DNA of 28,513 bases. It comes from Flavobacteriales bacterium UBA7325. GTDB taxonomy: Bacteria; Bacteroidota; Bacteroidia; Flavobacteriales_D; Crocinitomicaceae. The notes beneath the pieces were generated by a model. The model was not told the DNA's origin. It made no database searches and worked only from the letters and a program-made list of their open reading frames with translations. Shown here piece after piece: positions 15,655 to 24,097 of the stretch; the stretch's first letter is position 1; each line of letters starts with the position of its first letter. Location of the stretch: NCBI GenBank assembly GCA_002471375.1, contig DKPV01000050.1, positions 1-28,513 on the forward strand. The letters run 5' to 3'. The translations under genes were made by a program, and so were the position numbers.

Positions 15655-16404
15655 ATGAAAAAGATATTATTATCAATTGCCGTAATGTCCATCTCTATAG
15701 TGAGTATGGCCCAAGATGTAACAGTTGAAACTATTTTAGATAACTATTTTGAAGCAATCGGTGGAAGAGATGCTTGGAATGAGCTCGAAGGGCATGTGAT
15801 GAAAGCAAGTGTAGATAATCAAGGCATGGAAATTCCTTTGGAAATTTATGCAATGAAAGATGGACGATCGATTACGAATATTTCAGTCATGGGAATGGAG
15901 CTTTCTCAAGGAGCTTTTGATGGAGAGGTAAGTTGGGGAACAAACTTTATGAGTATGAAGCCTGAGTTATCAGATGATGAAACTACCGAAAATGCAAAAC
16001 GTGGTAGTGGTGATTACCCTGATCCATTCTTGAACTATGCAGATAAAGGATATACCGTTGAATTGATGGAGAAGGAAACAATAGACGGAATTGAGTGCTT
16101 CAAATTGAAGTTGACTAAAAATCCAATGCTTGCAGATGGTGAAGAGGTTGATAACATTGGATATTACTTTTTCGATACAGAGAACTATGTACTTGTATAT
16201 CAAGAGCAAGAAATTATGACAGGTGAAATGAAGGGAGAAGTTGCCGTAACTACGCTTAGTGATTACCAAGAAGTAGAAGGATTGATGTTTCCATTTTCAA
16301 TTTCACAAGGGATGAAAGATGGAGAAAGTCAACCTCTAGAAATTACAGAGATTGAATTAAATCCTGAAGTTGATGAGGATTTCTTTTCTTTCCCAGGAGA
16401 GTAA
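15655..16404 (+). CDS. LolA-like outer membrane lipoprotein-sorting family protein
   Basis: A 249-residue periplasmic protein. The signal peptide is MKKILLSIAVMSISIVSMAQ. The mature start TVETILDNYFEAIGGRDAWN is characteristic of a large Bacteroidota family related to LolA/LolB lipoprotein carriers, with a half-barrel that holds acyl chains. Later landmarks are ETIDGIECFKLKLTKN, NIGYYFFDTENYVLVYQEQE and the closing ITEIELNPEVDEDFFSFPGE, which fits the family's usual DxxxFxxP ending. Canonical LolA handles lipoproteins in transit to the outer membrane; many Bacteroidota paralogues are uncharacterised, so a transport role is inferred. The next gene starts 49 bases downstream, so both may share a transcript. 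A weak promoter candidate, TATACTTG, lies at 15627-15634 with no TTG in place. Confidence 0.83.
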   Translation: MKKILLSIAVMSISIVSMAQDVTVETILDNYFEAIGGRDAWNELEGHVMKASVDNQGMEIPLEIYAMKDGRSITNISVMGMELSQGAFDGEVSWGTNFMSMKPELSDDETTENAKRGSGDYPDPFLNYADKGYTVELMEKETIDGIECFKLKLTKNPMLADGEEVDNIGYYFFDTENYVLVYQEQEIMTGEMKGEVAVTTLSDYQEVEGLMFPFSISQGMKDGESQPLEITEIELNPEVDEDFFSFPGE

Positions 16405-16453
16405 GCAAATACTTCTTAGCCCCTTATTCTAACAACACTAAAATTTTATTGAA

Positions 16454-19400
16454 ATGATAAAAATTGTAACTGCCTGCGCCGTACTTTTTAGTACTGTCGT
16501 AAGTGCTCAATCTGTTTCGGATCTAAAAGGTGACGAGCTATTTGGAGGTATGAAAGCCCGACATATTGGTCCTGCTCTAATGAGTGGAAGAGTGAGTGAT
16601 ATTGAAGGGCATCCATCAGATAAATCAACTATTTATATTGGTACTGCCGGAGGTGGTGTATGGAAGTCCCAAGATGGTGGAGTTCATTTCAAATCAATTT
16701 TTGATGATTACTGTCAATCTATCGGAACTGTAGCGATCGACCCTAAAGATCCAGATAAAACGATTTGGGTTGGAACTGGTGAGGTCTGGACAAGAAATAG
16801 TACATCGGTTGGCGATGGTATCTATAAATCGACTGATGGTGGCACGAATTGGAAGAAGATGGGATTGGAGAAGTCTGATCGAATTAGTTCAATACAAATT
16901 CATCCAGAAAATTCTGATGTAATCTTTGTAGGTGTTCAAGGTGCATTATGGGGATCGAGTGAGGAGCGAGGTGTTTTCAAAACGACTGATGGTGGTTTGA
17001 CTTGGAAAAAGATCTTTTATATCGATAAGAACACTGGTTGTTCTGATTTAGTGATGGATCCTTCCAATTCAGACGTGATGTATGCATCCTTTTGGGAACA
17101 TCGTAGAACTGCGTGGTCATTTAGTTCAGGAGGCGCCTCAAGTGCATTGTATAAGACCACCGATGGCGGAAAGACATGGAATAAGATTCATAAAGGATTC
17201 CCAGAAGGGAAATATGGTCGTATCGCATTTGCCATAGCACCATCAGATTCTAAAATTTTGTATTCTGTTGTTGAGTCAGAAGATGCTTCCAAAAGCGGAA
17301 TGTATCGATCAGAAGATGCTGGTGCGTCTTGGTCACATACAAACGCCGATTTTGCATTAACAATTCGCCCATTCTATTTTGCTCGAATCGTTGTTCATCC
17401 AACTGAGCCGAATACAATTATGAAGGCAGGCCTTTTTGGATCTGTTAGTAAGGATGGGGGTAAAACATTTAAGCAGTTAGGTTCAATGCATCCTGATATT
17501 CATGATATTTGGTTTGACATCAATGATCCGGATAAGGTATTCGTTGGAACAGATGGAGGATTGTACCGTTCTTTGAATGGAGCAAAAACGATGGAACGAA
17601 TCGAGAACCTACCAATCTGTCAGTTTTATCATGTAGCAACAGATAACCAAGAGCCGTACAATGTCTATGGTGGTCTGCAAGATAACGGAAGTTGGTTTGG
17701 GCCTTCTAGGAGTCCTGGTGGGGTAGAAGCACGCGACTGGGAAGTTATTGGTGTTGGCGATGGATTTAGAGTATATCCACATCCAACAGAACCGCATATT
17801 ATGTATTCGGAAATGCAGGGTGCTGAAACGGTATGGAGATATGACAGCAAGGCGCGACAAACGAAGGTGATTACACCAATGCCGGCCGAAGGAGATCCAA
17901 AATTGCGTTTCAACTGGAATGCTCCAATCACCACAAGTTCGAATAATCCGGATAGATTATACATTGGTAGTCAGTTCGTTTATATTTCGAATGATCGTGG
18001 GGATACATGGAAAAAGATCTCGGGTGATTTAACAACGAACGATCCAGCAAAACAAAATCAAGCTGAGTCGGGTGGACTTTCAATCGATAACTCCGGTGCT
18101 GAAAATCACTGTACTATTTTTAGTATTGCAGAGTCAACACTTGATGAAAATGTAATTTGGGCAGGAACGGATGATGGTAATGTTCAGGTAACTAATGATG
18201 GTGGTAAATCATGGTCGAATACTACAGAAGCATTAACAGCAGCTGGACTGCCATCAAACACATGGTGTTACCACATAGAAGCAAGTGTCTTTGATAAAGG
18301 AACGGCCTATGCTGTATTTGATGGACACACAAAAAATGACCCAAACACATACTGTTACAAGACGACAGATTTCGGGAAGACTTGGACATCGATTGTAAAG
18401 AATGAGCATGTTTACGGATTCGCGCGAGCATTCCAAGAAGATTTTGAGAACCCAGATCTTTTGTTTTTAGGTACTGAATTTGGCTTGTACATTACTATTG
18501 ATGGAGGAGCAAACTGGATGAAGTTCGAGAATAATATGCCAGCTACACCGATTCATTATATCGATATGCAGGCAAAAACGAATGATGTCATACTTGGTAC
18601 GCATGGAAGAGGTATAATAATTCTTGATGATGTATCTGCGTTGCGCCAGGTTACGAACGAAGTTATTTCAAATGAACTATACTTTATGGATGTACCCGCT
18701 TTCACAATGGATGAAGAAAGTACATTCGGTGGAACGAGTACCGAAACTCAATTTGTAGGAGAAAACCCAAGGTCAGGGGCACGAATCAGTTACTATTTGA
18801 ATAAGCGTCATACGTTTGGAAAGATGAGTATGAAGGTGTATGGTATGGATGGGAAGTTTATCACAAAGCTATCCCCGTCCAAAAAGAAAGGATTGAATAC
18901 GGTATACTGGAACTATAATTCAATGGCACCAAAAGTTGCCGGGGGTAAGACTTTTGCAGCGGGCGCATTCTTTGCTCCACGAGTTCCGGCTGATTCTTAC
19001 AAGATCGAAGTTGTTAAAGGGAAAAACACGTATGAAACAGTGATAGAGGTTAAATATCCAGAGAATTCGGTGTATTCGCTTTCGGAAAGAAAGTACCAAC
19101 AAGAAGTGACAAAGAAGCTTTTTGATATGAATGAGCAGCTAGCTTATATGGTATACCAATTGGATACTTGGTCTAAGCATGCAAAGCGCAAATGTAAGAA
19201 AGAGACAAAATTAGTAAAGACGGCAACTAAATTGATAACTGAGTTAACAGGGCTTAAAGAAGATGTTGTGATCACAACTGGCGATAACTACGTTGGGAGA
19301 GCAGAAAATCAATTGAGAGAAGATTTAGCTGATGTTTATGGAACTATTGGTGGTAATGTTGGGCCTCCAACATCTTCTCAGATGGCGAACGTTGAATTGA

Positions 19401-19546
19401 TGGAAAGTGACCTAGCAGAAGCTATGGATGCATGGAAATCAATAGAGTCTGGTACATTAAAGAAGTACAAGGCAGCATTGGCCAAATTAGAGATTAAAGA
19501 AACAAAGATCAAGACCTTCGAAGATTTCACGAAAAAAGAAAAGTAG
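16454..19546 (+). CDS. Exported BNR/sortilin-like beta-propeller protein
   Basis: A 1030-residue exported protein with signal MIKIVTACAVLFSTVVSAQ. About ten Asp-box (BNR) repeats of the type S/T-x-D-x-G-x-T-W are spread along residues 70-700: SQDGGVHF, STDGGTNW, TTDGGLTW, TTDGGKTW, SEDAGASW, SKDGGKTF, SNDRGDTW, TNDGGKSW, TTDFGKTW, TIDGGANW. These build one or two beta-propellers like those of sortilin/VPS10 and sialidases. A FlgD-like Ig segment follows (MSMKVYGMDGKFITKLSPSK to NTVYWNYN), then a helical, Lys-rich C-terminus. Databases often call such proteins glycosyl hydrolases, but no sialidase catalytic set was seen, so hydrolase activity is not supported. No T9SS tail is present. The family of about 1000-1070 residues is common in Bacteroidota. 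A strong terminator follows. Confidence 0.88.
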   Translation: MIKIVTACAVLFSTVVSAQSVSDLKGDELFGGMKARHIGPALMSGRVSDIEGHPSDKSTIYIGTAGGGVWKSQDGGVHFKSIFDDYCQSIGTVAIDPKDPDKTIWVGTGEVWTRNSTSVGDGIYKSTDGGTNWKKMGLEKSDRISSIQIHPENSDVIFVGVQGALWGSSEERGVFKTTDGGLTWKKIFYIDKNTGCSDLVMDPSNSDVMYASFWEHRRTAWSFSSGGASSALYKTTDGGKTWNKIHKGFPEGKYGRIAFAIAPSDSKILYSVVESEDASKSGMYRSEDAGASWSHTNADFALTIRPFYFARIVVHPTEPNTIMKAGLFGSVSKDGGKTFKQLGSMHPDIHDIWFDINDPDKVFVGTDGGLYRSLNGAKTMERIENLPICQFYHVATDNQEPYNVYGGLQDNGSWFGPSRSPGGVEARDWEVIGVGDGFRVYPHPTEPHIMYSEMQGAETVWRYDSKARQTKVITPMPAEGDPKLRFNWNAPITTSSNNPDRLYIGSQFVYISNDRGDTWKKISGDLTTNDPAKQNQAESGGLSIDNSGAENHCTIFSIAESTLDENVIWAGTDDGNVQVTNDGGKSWSNTTEALTAAGLPSNTWCYHIEASVFDKGTAYAVFDGHTKNDPNTYCYKTTDFGKTWTSIVKNEHVYGFARAFQEDFENPDLLFLGTEFGLYITIDGGANWMKFENNMPATPIHYIDMQAKTNDVILGTHGRGIIILDDVSALRQVTNEVISNELYFMDVPAFTMDEESTFGGTSTETQFVGENPRSGARISYYLNKRHTFGKMSMKVYGMDGKFITKLSPSKKKGLNTVYWNYNSMAPKVAGGKTFAAGAFFAPRVPADSYKIEVVKGKNTYETVIEVKYPENSVYSLSERKYQQEVTKKLFDMNEQLAYMVYQLDTWSKHAKRKCKKETKLVKTATKLITELTGLKEDVVITTGDNYVGRAENQLREDLADVYGTIGGNVGPPTSSQMANVELMESDLAEAMDAWKSIESGTLKKYKAALAKLEIKETKIKTFEDFTKKEK

Positions 19547-19566
19547 TAGTGTTTTTAATTGATCCC

Positions 19567-19602
19567 AAAGCCCAACTTCAAATGTTAAGTTGGGCTTCTT
19601 TA
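19567..19602 (+). terminator. Rho-independent terminator after the BNR protein gene
   Basis: AAGCCCAACTT, eight-base loop, AAGTTGGGCTT, then CTTTATT. The eleven-pair stem is perfect. It lies 21 bases past the stop codon at 19546. Confidence 0.85.
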
Positions 19603-19637
19603 TTAGACTAATTTTTTATGGCAACCACCGGATGAAA

Positions 19638-19690
19638 ATGACGTCATATAGTTGTAAAGGAGACGAAGACACTTCTATCCTTTACAACTA
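19638..19690. repeat. Palindrome and long inverted repeat between convergent genes
   Basis: ATGACGTCAT (19638-19647) is a perfect ten-base palindrome. Immediately after it, TAGTTGTAAAGGA (19649-19661) and TCCTTTACAACTA (19678-19690) are perfect 13-base inverted arms. The 16-base loop contains a second small stem, GAAG/CTTC, so the folded RNA would be a long hairpin with one internal loop. No T-run follows on the plus strand, so it is not a standard terminator. Possible roles are RNA 3'-end protection, a protein-binding site or a mobile hairpin repeat. Confidence 0.6.
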
Positions 19691-19700
19691 AACCCTTCTT

Positions 19701-19736
19701 AAGTCATAATTGAATATTTTCAATTATGACTTTTTT
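19701..19736 (+). terminator. Second perfect hairpin with T-run
   Basis: AAGTCATAATTGAA, loop TATT, TTCAATTATGACTT, then TTTT. The 14-pair stem is perfect but AT-rich. The T-run is on the plus side, so formally it terminates plus-strand transcription heading into the cupin gene. On the minus strand it lies five bases past the cupin stop and could form the 3' end of that transcript, although no T-run follows in that direction. Confidence 0.6.
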
Positions 19737-19741
19737 AGTTT

Positions 19742-20143
19742 CTATTCATCAACAAAGACACGGTCAGCACCCGTAAATTTAGGTGCTTGGATCGATAAGA
19801 CTTTTAGTGGGGCCCGACCAAAAACTTTCGTCACCGAGTGATGAACGCCTTTTGGGATCGATAAGAAATCTCCTTTACGAATTCTCAATACTGAATCAGC
19901 GATAGTCATTTTTGCCTTCCCTGCTAAAACATAAATGTTTTCTGTATGCTCAGCGTGGTAGTGGTTCTTTACACTTTTTTTCACCCAAATCAAAAAGGAA
20001 GTCTGAAGGGAGTCATCACTTATTTTCTTGACATAGATGTTTGAGTACTCCTTCTCAGGTTTCATTTTTTTAATGAGCGATATATTTTGAGACATGCCAA
20101 AATAGCTCACTAAAATGAATGAAAGTGTGAAAATTAGCCTCAT
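19742..20143 (-). CDS. Secreted cupin-domain protein
   Basis: A 133-residue single-domain cupin with signal peptide MRLIFTLSFILVSYFGMSQ, so it acts outside the cytosol. Cupin motif 1 is HYHAEHTENIYVLAGKAKMT, with His61, His63 and Glu68 as expected metal ligands. Motif 2 is GDFLSIPKGVHHSV, with His101/His102 supplying the fourth ligand. The metal set is therefore intact. Cupins range from sugar isomerases and dioxygenases to metal or ligand sensors; the substrate cannot be told. The gene starts 23 bases after the gcvP stop and may be co-transcribed with it, though a periplasmic cupin has no known role in glycine cleavage. Confidence 0.85.
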   Translation of the reverse strand: MRLIFTLSFILVSYFGMSQNISLIKKMKPEKEYSNIYVKKISDDSLQTSFLIWVKKSVKNHYHAEHTENIYVLAGKAKMTIADSVLRIRKGDFLSIPKGVHHSVTKVFGRAPLKVLSIQAPKFTGADRVFVDE

Positions 20144-20166
20144 GAATTTACGATAAGAAGTTCTGA

Positions 20167-23025
20167 CTAATCAACAGTCATATAGCTCTCAACGCTGGGA
20201 CAAGCACAAATTAAGTTTCTGTCTCCAAATGCATTGTCTACACGACGAACTGGCACCCAATATTTCCATGTTTTCAAGTAGCTAACAGGGTATGCTGCTT
20301 CTTGCGGAGAGTATGGGTATTCCCAATTTTGATTGATAATACAATCAGCTGTATGCGGTGCATTCTTTAGAAGGTTATTGCTTCGATCGGCATGGCCATT
20401 TTCGATTTCTTTAACTTCTGCACGAATGGTGATCATTGCCTCAATAAAGCGGTCTAATTCTTCTTTATCTTCACTTTCAGTTGGTTCGATCATGAGTGTT
20501 CCAGCTACAGGGAAAGATACTGTAGGTGCGTGGAATCCATAATCAATTAGACGCTTGGCAATATCTGCCACTTCGACATCAGCTGTCTTTTTGAAGTCAC
20601 GACAGTCGAGTATCATTTCGTGTGCAACCGTTCCATTTTTTCCAGTGTAAAGGATGTCATAATGTCCTTCCAACTGTGAAGCAATATAGTTGGCATTTAA
20701 AATCGCATTCTCAGTCGATTGTTGAAGTCCATCAGTACCTAACATCTTGATATAAGCATAAGAAATGAGAAGTATTAATGCACTTCCATAAGGTGCGGAT
20801 GAAATCGCATGAATTGCTTTCTCTCCTCCTGATGTAACAAGTGGTGATCCAGGTAAAAATGGCGCTAAATGTTCTACAACTCCGATTGGTCCCATTCCAG
20901 GTCCACCTCCGCCATGCGGTATAGCAAAAGTCTTATGAAGGTTTAAGTGACAAACATCGGCCCCAATGTTTCCAGGGTTCGTAAGTCCAACTTGAGCGTT
21001 CATGTTTGCTCCGTCCATATATACTTGACCTCCATTATCATGGATAATCGAAGTGATGTCTTTGATGCTTTCTTCAAAAACCCCATGTGTTGATGGGTAT
21101 GTTACCATCAAACCTCCTAATGTATCTTTTAGTTCAGTTGCTTTTTCGCGAAGCTCTTCTAAATCGATATTACCATTTTCATCACAACCAGTCACTACGA
21201 CTTCGAATCCGGCCATCGCAGCTGATGCTGGATTGGTTCCATGTGCAGAAGAAGGGATGATCATAATCTTACGATCGATATCTCCTCTAGACTCGTGGTA
21301 TGCCTTTATAACCATTAACCCTGCATACTCACCTTGAGCGCCCGAATTAGGTTGAAGGGACATCGCTGCAAATCCAGTACATTCACAAAGGTCTGCTTCC
21401 AATTGTCTAAACATTTCATGATATCCTTCTGCCTGATTAACCGGAGCGAATGGATGTAAGTTAGAAAATCTTGGATTCGTGATTGGCATTAGTTCAGATG
21501 CCGCATTTAATTTCATTGTACATGATCCAAGCGGAATCATGCTGTGGACCAGTGAAAGGTCTTTGTTCTCGAGTCGCTTCAAATAACGCATCATTTTTGA
21601 TTCAGAATGATAGCTATTGAACGTTTCGTGCTTGAGGATTGCATCTGTTCGTAGATAGTCACTTTTTAGTGAGAACGAATTCTCAGGTGTTATTGTAGGA
21701 ACTTCTTTTGCCGTTACACGGGCAAAAATTGAAAGTATTTCTTGAACATCTTCAATCGTATGTGGCTCGCCAAAGCTGATCGTCAGTTCATTGTCGTTTA
21801 AATAATTGAAGTTAAACTCATGTTCTTCCGCCGCAGATTGAATTGCTGAGCATGGAACATTCTTAACCCAGATAGTGTCGAAGAAATTAGTAGCGCCTAA
21901 TTCAACTCCTAATTTTTCAAGTCCTTTTGAAGTTTTTGTAGCAAGAGAGTGTACGTGTTTCGCGATCTCTTTCATTCCGTCAGGTCCATGATAGACCACA
22001 TACATGCTTGCCATAACAGCAAGTAATGCTTGCGCCGTACATATGTTAGATGTAGCTTTTCCACGTTTTATATGCTGCTCGCGTGTTTGAAGAGCCATTC
22101 GTAAAGCGACATTTCCATCGTCGTCTTTAGATACACCGATAATTCTACCCGGCATATTTCTTTTGTACGATTCTTTCGCTGCAAAATAGGCTGCATGTGG
22201 ACCTCCATATCCCATTGGCACACCAAATCTTTGGGTAGAACCAAATACGATGTCCGCACCTAGCGATCCAGGCGAAGAAAGAAGAACTAGTGATAGAATG
22301 TCCGCAGCAACAGCTACGCGTATACCTTGCTGAGCTACTTTGTTAATGAATAGATCAATATTTTTAATTTCTCCGTTTACGTTTGGGTATTGAATTAATG
22401 CTCCGAAATAGGTCTCGTCTCCTGAAAAATCAGTTGGGTCTCCAATCGTCAGTTGAATGCCAAGGTTTTTAGCTTTCCCAACAACAACATCGATCGTTTG
22501 CGGATAAGCAAATTCAGAGATGAAGAATTTATTCATTCCAGCCTTGACTTGTGCTCTTGATCTAGAGTTGTAGAACATGATCATAGCTTCGGCAGCGGCA
22601 GTTCCTTCATCTAGAAGCGAGGCATTTGCTAACTCCATTCCTGTCAAATCCAAAATCATTGTCTGGAAGTTCAAGAGAGCCTCAAGTCTACCCTGCGATA
22701 TTTCTGCTTGATATGGAGTGTAGGCTGTATACCAGCCCGGATTCTCGAGTATGTTTCTAAGAATAACTGAGGGAACAATAGTCTCAGAATATCCAAGACC
22801 GATGTAGGATTTGAACAATTTATTCTTGTCTCCTAAGGCAGTAATGTGATTCAAATACTCCTGCTCAGTCATAGCGTTGGAGATCGCAAGTTCCTTATTA
22901 AGTCGGATATGGGCTGGAATTGTTTTACCAATTAGTTCATCAACTGATTGAATTCCAATTTTTGCTAGCATTTCTGATCGTTCTGCAGCATCGGGCCCAA
23001 TGTGTCTTCTAGAAAATTTATTCAT
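20167..23025 (-). CDS. gcvP: Glycine dehydrogenase (decarboxylating), P-protein of the glycine cleavage system
   Basis: A 952-residue PLP enzyme that decarboxylates glycine and passes the aminomethyl group to the lipoyl arm of GcvH, releasing CO2. This feeds one-carbon units to tetrahydrofolate. It is the single-chain form, with both halves fused. It opens with FSRRHIGPDAAERSEMLAKI. The N-terminal half shows YTPYQAEISQGRLEALLNFQ and TREQHIKRGKATSNICTAQA. The C-terminal half shows SMIPLGSCTMKLNAASELMP, and PLP-binding Lys698 in HLNLHKTFAIPHGGGGPGMG. It ends with the canonical RVDNAFGDRNLICACPSVES. Length is normal (about 950). gcvT and gcvH are not in the window, as is usual in Bacteroidota. 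A -7 element lies 25 bases upstream. No glycine riboswitch was recognised in the short leader. Confidence 0.98.
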   Translation of the reverse strand: MNKFSRRHIGPDAAERSEMLAKIGIQSVDELIGKTIPAHIRLNKELAISNAMTEQEYLNHITALGDKNKLFKSYIGLGYSETIVPSVILRNILENPGWYTAYTPYQAEISQGRLEALLNFQTMILDLTGMELANASLLDEGTAAAEAMIMFYNSRSRAQVKAGMNKFFISEFAYPQTIDVVVGKAKNLGIQLTIGDPTDFSGDETYFGALIQYPNVNGEIKNIDLFINKVAQQGIRVAVAADILSLVLLSSPGSLGADIVFGSTQRFGVPMGYGGPHAAYFAAKESYKRNMPGRIIGVSKDDDGNVALRMALQTREQHIKRGKATSNICTAQALLAVMASMYVVYHGPDGMKEIAKHVHSLATKTSKGLEKLGVELGATNFFDTIWVKNVPCSAIQSAAEEHEFNFNYLNDNELTISFGEPHTIEDVQEILSIFARVTAKEVPTITPENSFSLKSDYLRTDAILKHETFNSYHSESKMMRYLKRLENKDLSLVHSMIPLGSCTMKLNAASELMPITNPRFSNLHPFAPVNQAEGYHEMFRQLEADLCECTGFAAMSLQPNSGAQGEYAGLMVIKAYHESRGDIDRKIMIIPSSAHGTNPASAAMAGFEVVVTGCDENGNIDLEELREKATELKDTLGGLMVTYPSTHGVFEESIKDITSIIHDNGGQVYMDGANMNAQVGLTNPGNIGADVCHLNLHKTFAIPHGGGGPGMGPIGVVEHLAPFLPGSPLVTSGGEKAIHAISSAPYGSALILLISYAYIKMLGTDGLQQSTENAILNANYIASQLEGHYDILYTGKNGTVAHEMILDCRDFKKTADVEVADIAKRLIDYGFHAPTVSFPVAGTLMIEPTESEDKEELDRFIEAMITIRAEVKEIENGHADRSNNLLKNAPHTADCIINQNWEYPYSPQEAAYPVSYLKTWKYWVPVRRVDNAFGDRNLICACPSVESYMTVD

Positions 23026-23050
23026 AACGAGATTAGTAAATTTGAGTCTA

Positions 23051-23058
23051 CAAATATA
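23051..23058 (-). promoter_or_regulatory. Bacteroidota -7 element (TATATTTG) of gcvP
   Basis: Minus-strand TATATTTG is an exact TAnnTTTG match 25 bases before the gcvP ATG. No TTG occurs at the -33 distance, so strength or dependence on a regulator cannot be judged. Confidence 0.5.
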
Positions 23059-23119
23059 CGTTCTTAGAAGTTGTAAAAGAAAGAATCCGTGTTAAGAAAA
23101 AATTCCTATTCTAGGATGC

Positions 23120-24094
23120 CTAATGATACCAACGTCGCTGCTTGAAGCCTTTATGGTAATCTCGCTTGTAGCGTCCTTTTTTGTTGATATACTTTCGCTT
23201 GCTGAAATGTTCTCTTGAATTATGGTAAGGGATACCGATTCCTAAATACAATTCATTTGAGCTACCCGTCACTTTTGCGAGTTTGGCAACGTTATGATTG
23301 AATGAATATCCTAAACGAACCATTCCACCAAAGCGAATGTCGAATCCAGCAATAATCGCGTTTTCAGTACGGTATCCAACATTCAAGCTAAACAGGTTCA
23401 TGATCGTGTTGCGAAGAATTAGATCTCCTTGAATTGGTGTGTTTAGTGCAGCCTTAACTTGAATATGTGGATTCAAGGTATAGTTCTCTCCTAAGCGGGC
23501 ATAGAACCCTGTAGATGCATAGTAATGCCAACTTTTAGGAATAAAATTAGATCCGCTTGCTCTCTGGTAATTCTGGAAAAATTGTGGAATACTCACTCCA
23601 GCATAAAATGTAGGGGAGTTGTAAAAGATTCCGAAGCCAGCGTTAAAATGAGTTTTAGAGTACCGTTCCGAAAATGCTGGGTCATTTGATTGAGTAAGTT
23701 GAGCACTTGAAAGGTCATGAACACGTTGATCTATCCCGGCACTTACTCCAAAAATTAAAGCATTGGTTTCGTTTACATAAAGACGGTATGCATACTGACC
23801 TGAAACCTGAGTTGCATGATGTACTCCAATCAAATCGTAAGATGCGGTTAAGCCCACAGCCATATCATGATACAATTCATATTGCGCATTTAGTGCACCT
23901 GTTGTAGGGGCACCCTCAAAACCGTACCATTGATTTCTAAAAATCATGTCAACCATAATTTCACCATCAATTGCTAATGCTGCCGGATTATTCACTCCTT
24001 GAGCGAAATTTACCTGGTTGAAACGAGGTGTATTCTGTGCAGAAAGACTTTGCGCTACAAAAATGAAACCGATAAGAAGTAGAAATGATCGCAT
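23120..24094 (-). CDS. PorP/SprF family T9SS-associated outer membrane protein
   Basis: A 324-residue outer membrane beta-barrel of the PorP/SprF family. The signal peptide is MRSFLLLIGFIFVAQSLSAQ. The mature start TPRFNQVNFAQGVNNPAALA is the family's YNQYxxNPAxxNPAxAG-like opening. The family signature continues with MVDMIFRNQWYGFEGAPTTG, and alternating barrel strands run to GFDIRFGGMVRLGYSFNHNV. In Flavobacterium johnsoniae SprF is required for export of the type B cargo SprB. The C-terminus here is unusually basic (KRKYINKKGRYKRDYHKGFK). It starts three bases after the stop of a type B T9SS cargo gene, the arrangement expected for a dedicated partner. Confidence 0.92.
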   Translation of the reverse strand: MRSFLLLIGFIFVAQSLSAQNTPRFNQVNFAQGVNNPAALAIDGEIMVDMIFRNQWYGFEGAPTTGALNAQYELYHDMAVGLTASYDLIGVHHATQVSGQYAYRLYVNETNALIFGVSAGIDQRVHDLSSAQLTQSNDPAFSERYSKTHFNAGFGIFYNSPTFYAGVSIPQFFQNYQRASGSNFIPKSWHYYASTGFYARLGENYTLNPHIQVKAALNTPIQGDLILRNTIMNLFSLNVGYRTENAIIAGFDIRFGGMVRLGYSFNHNVAKLAKVTGSSNELYLGIGIPYHNSREHFSKRKYINKKGRYKRDYHKGFKQRRWYH

Positions 24095-24097
24095 GAT

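Noticed and set aside
16454..19546. Glycosyl hydrolase (sialidase) function for the BNR protein
   Set aside because: Asp-box repeats are structural and occur in many propellers. The sialidase Arg triad and Tyr/Glu catalytic residues were not identified.
21053..21337. Plus-strand open frame of 94 codons inside gcvP
   Set aside because: It is antisense to a highly conserved part of gcvP and has no signal, domain or promoter.
23026..23110. Glycine riboswitch upstream of gcvP
   Set aside because: The leader after the predicted start is only about 20 bases, and no glycine-aptamer core was seen.
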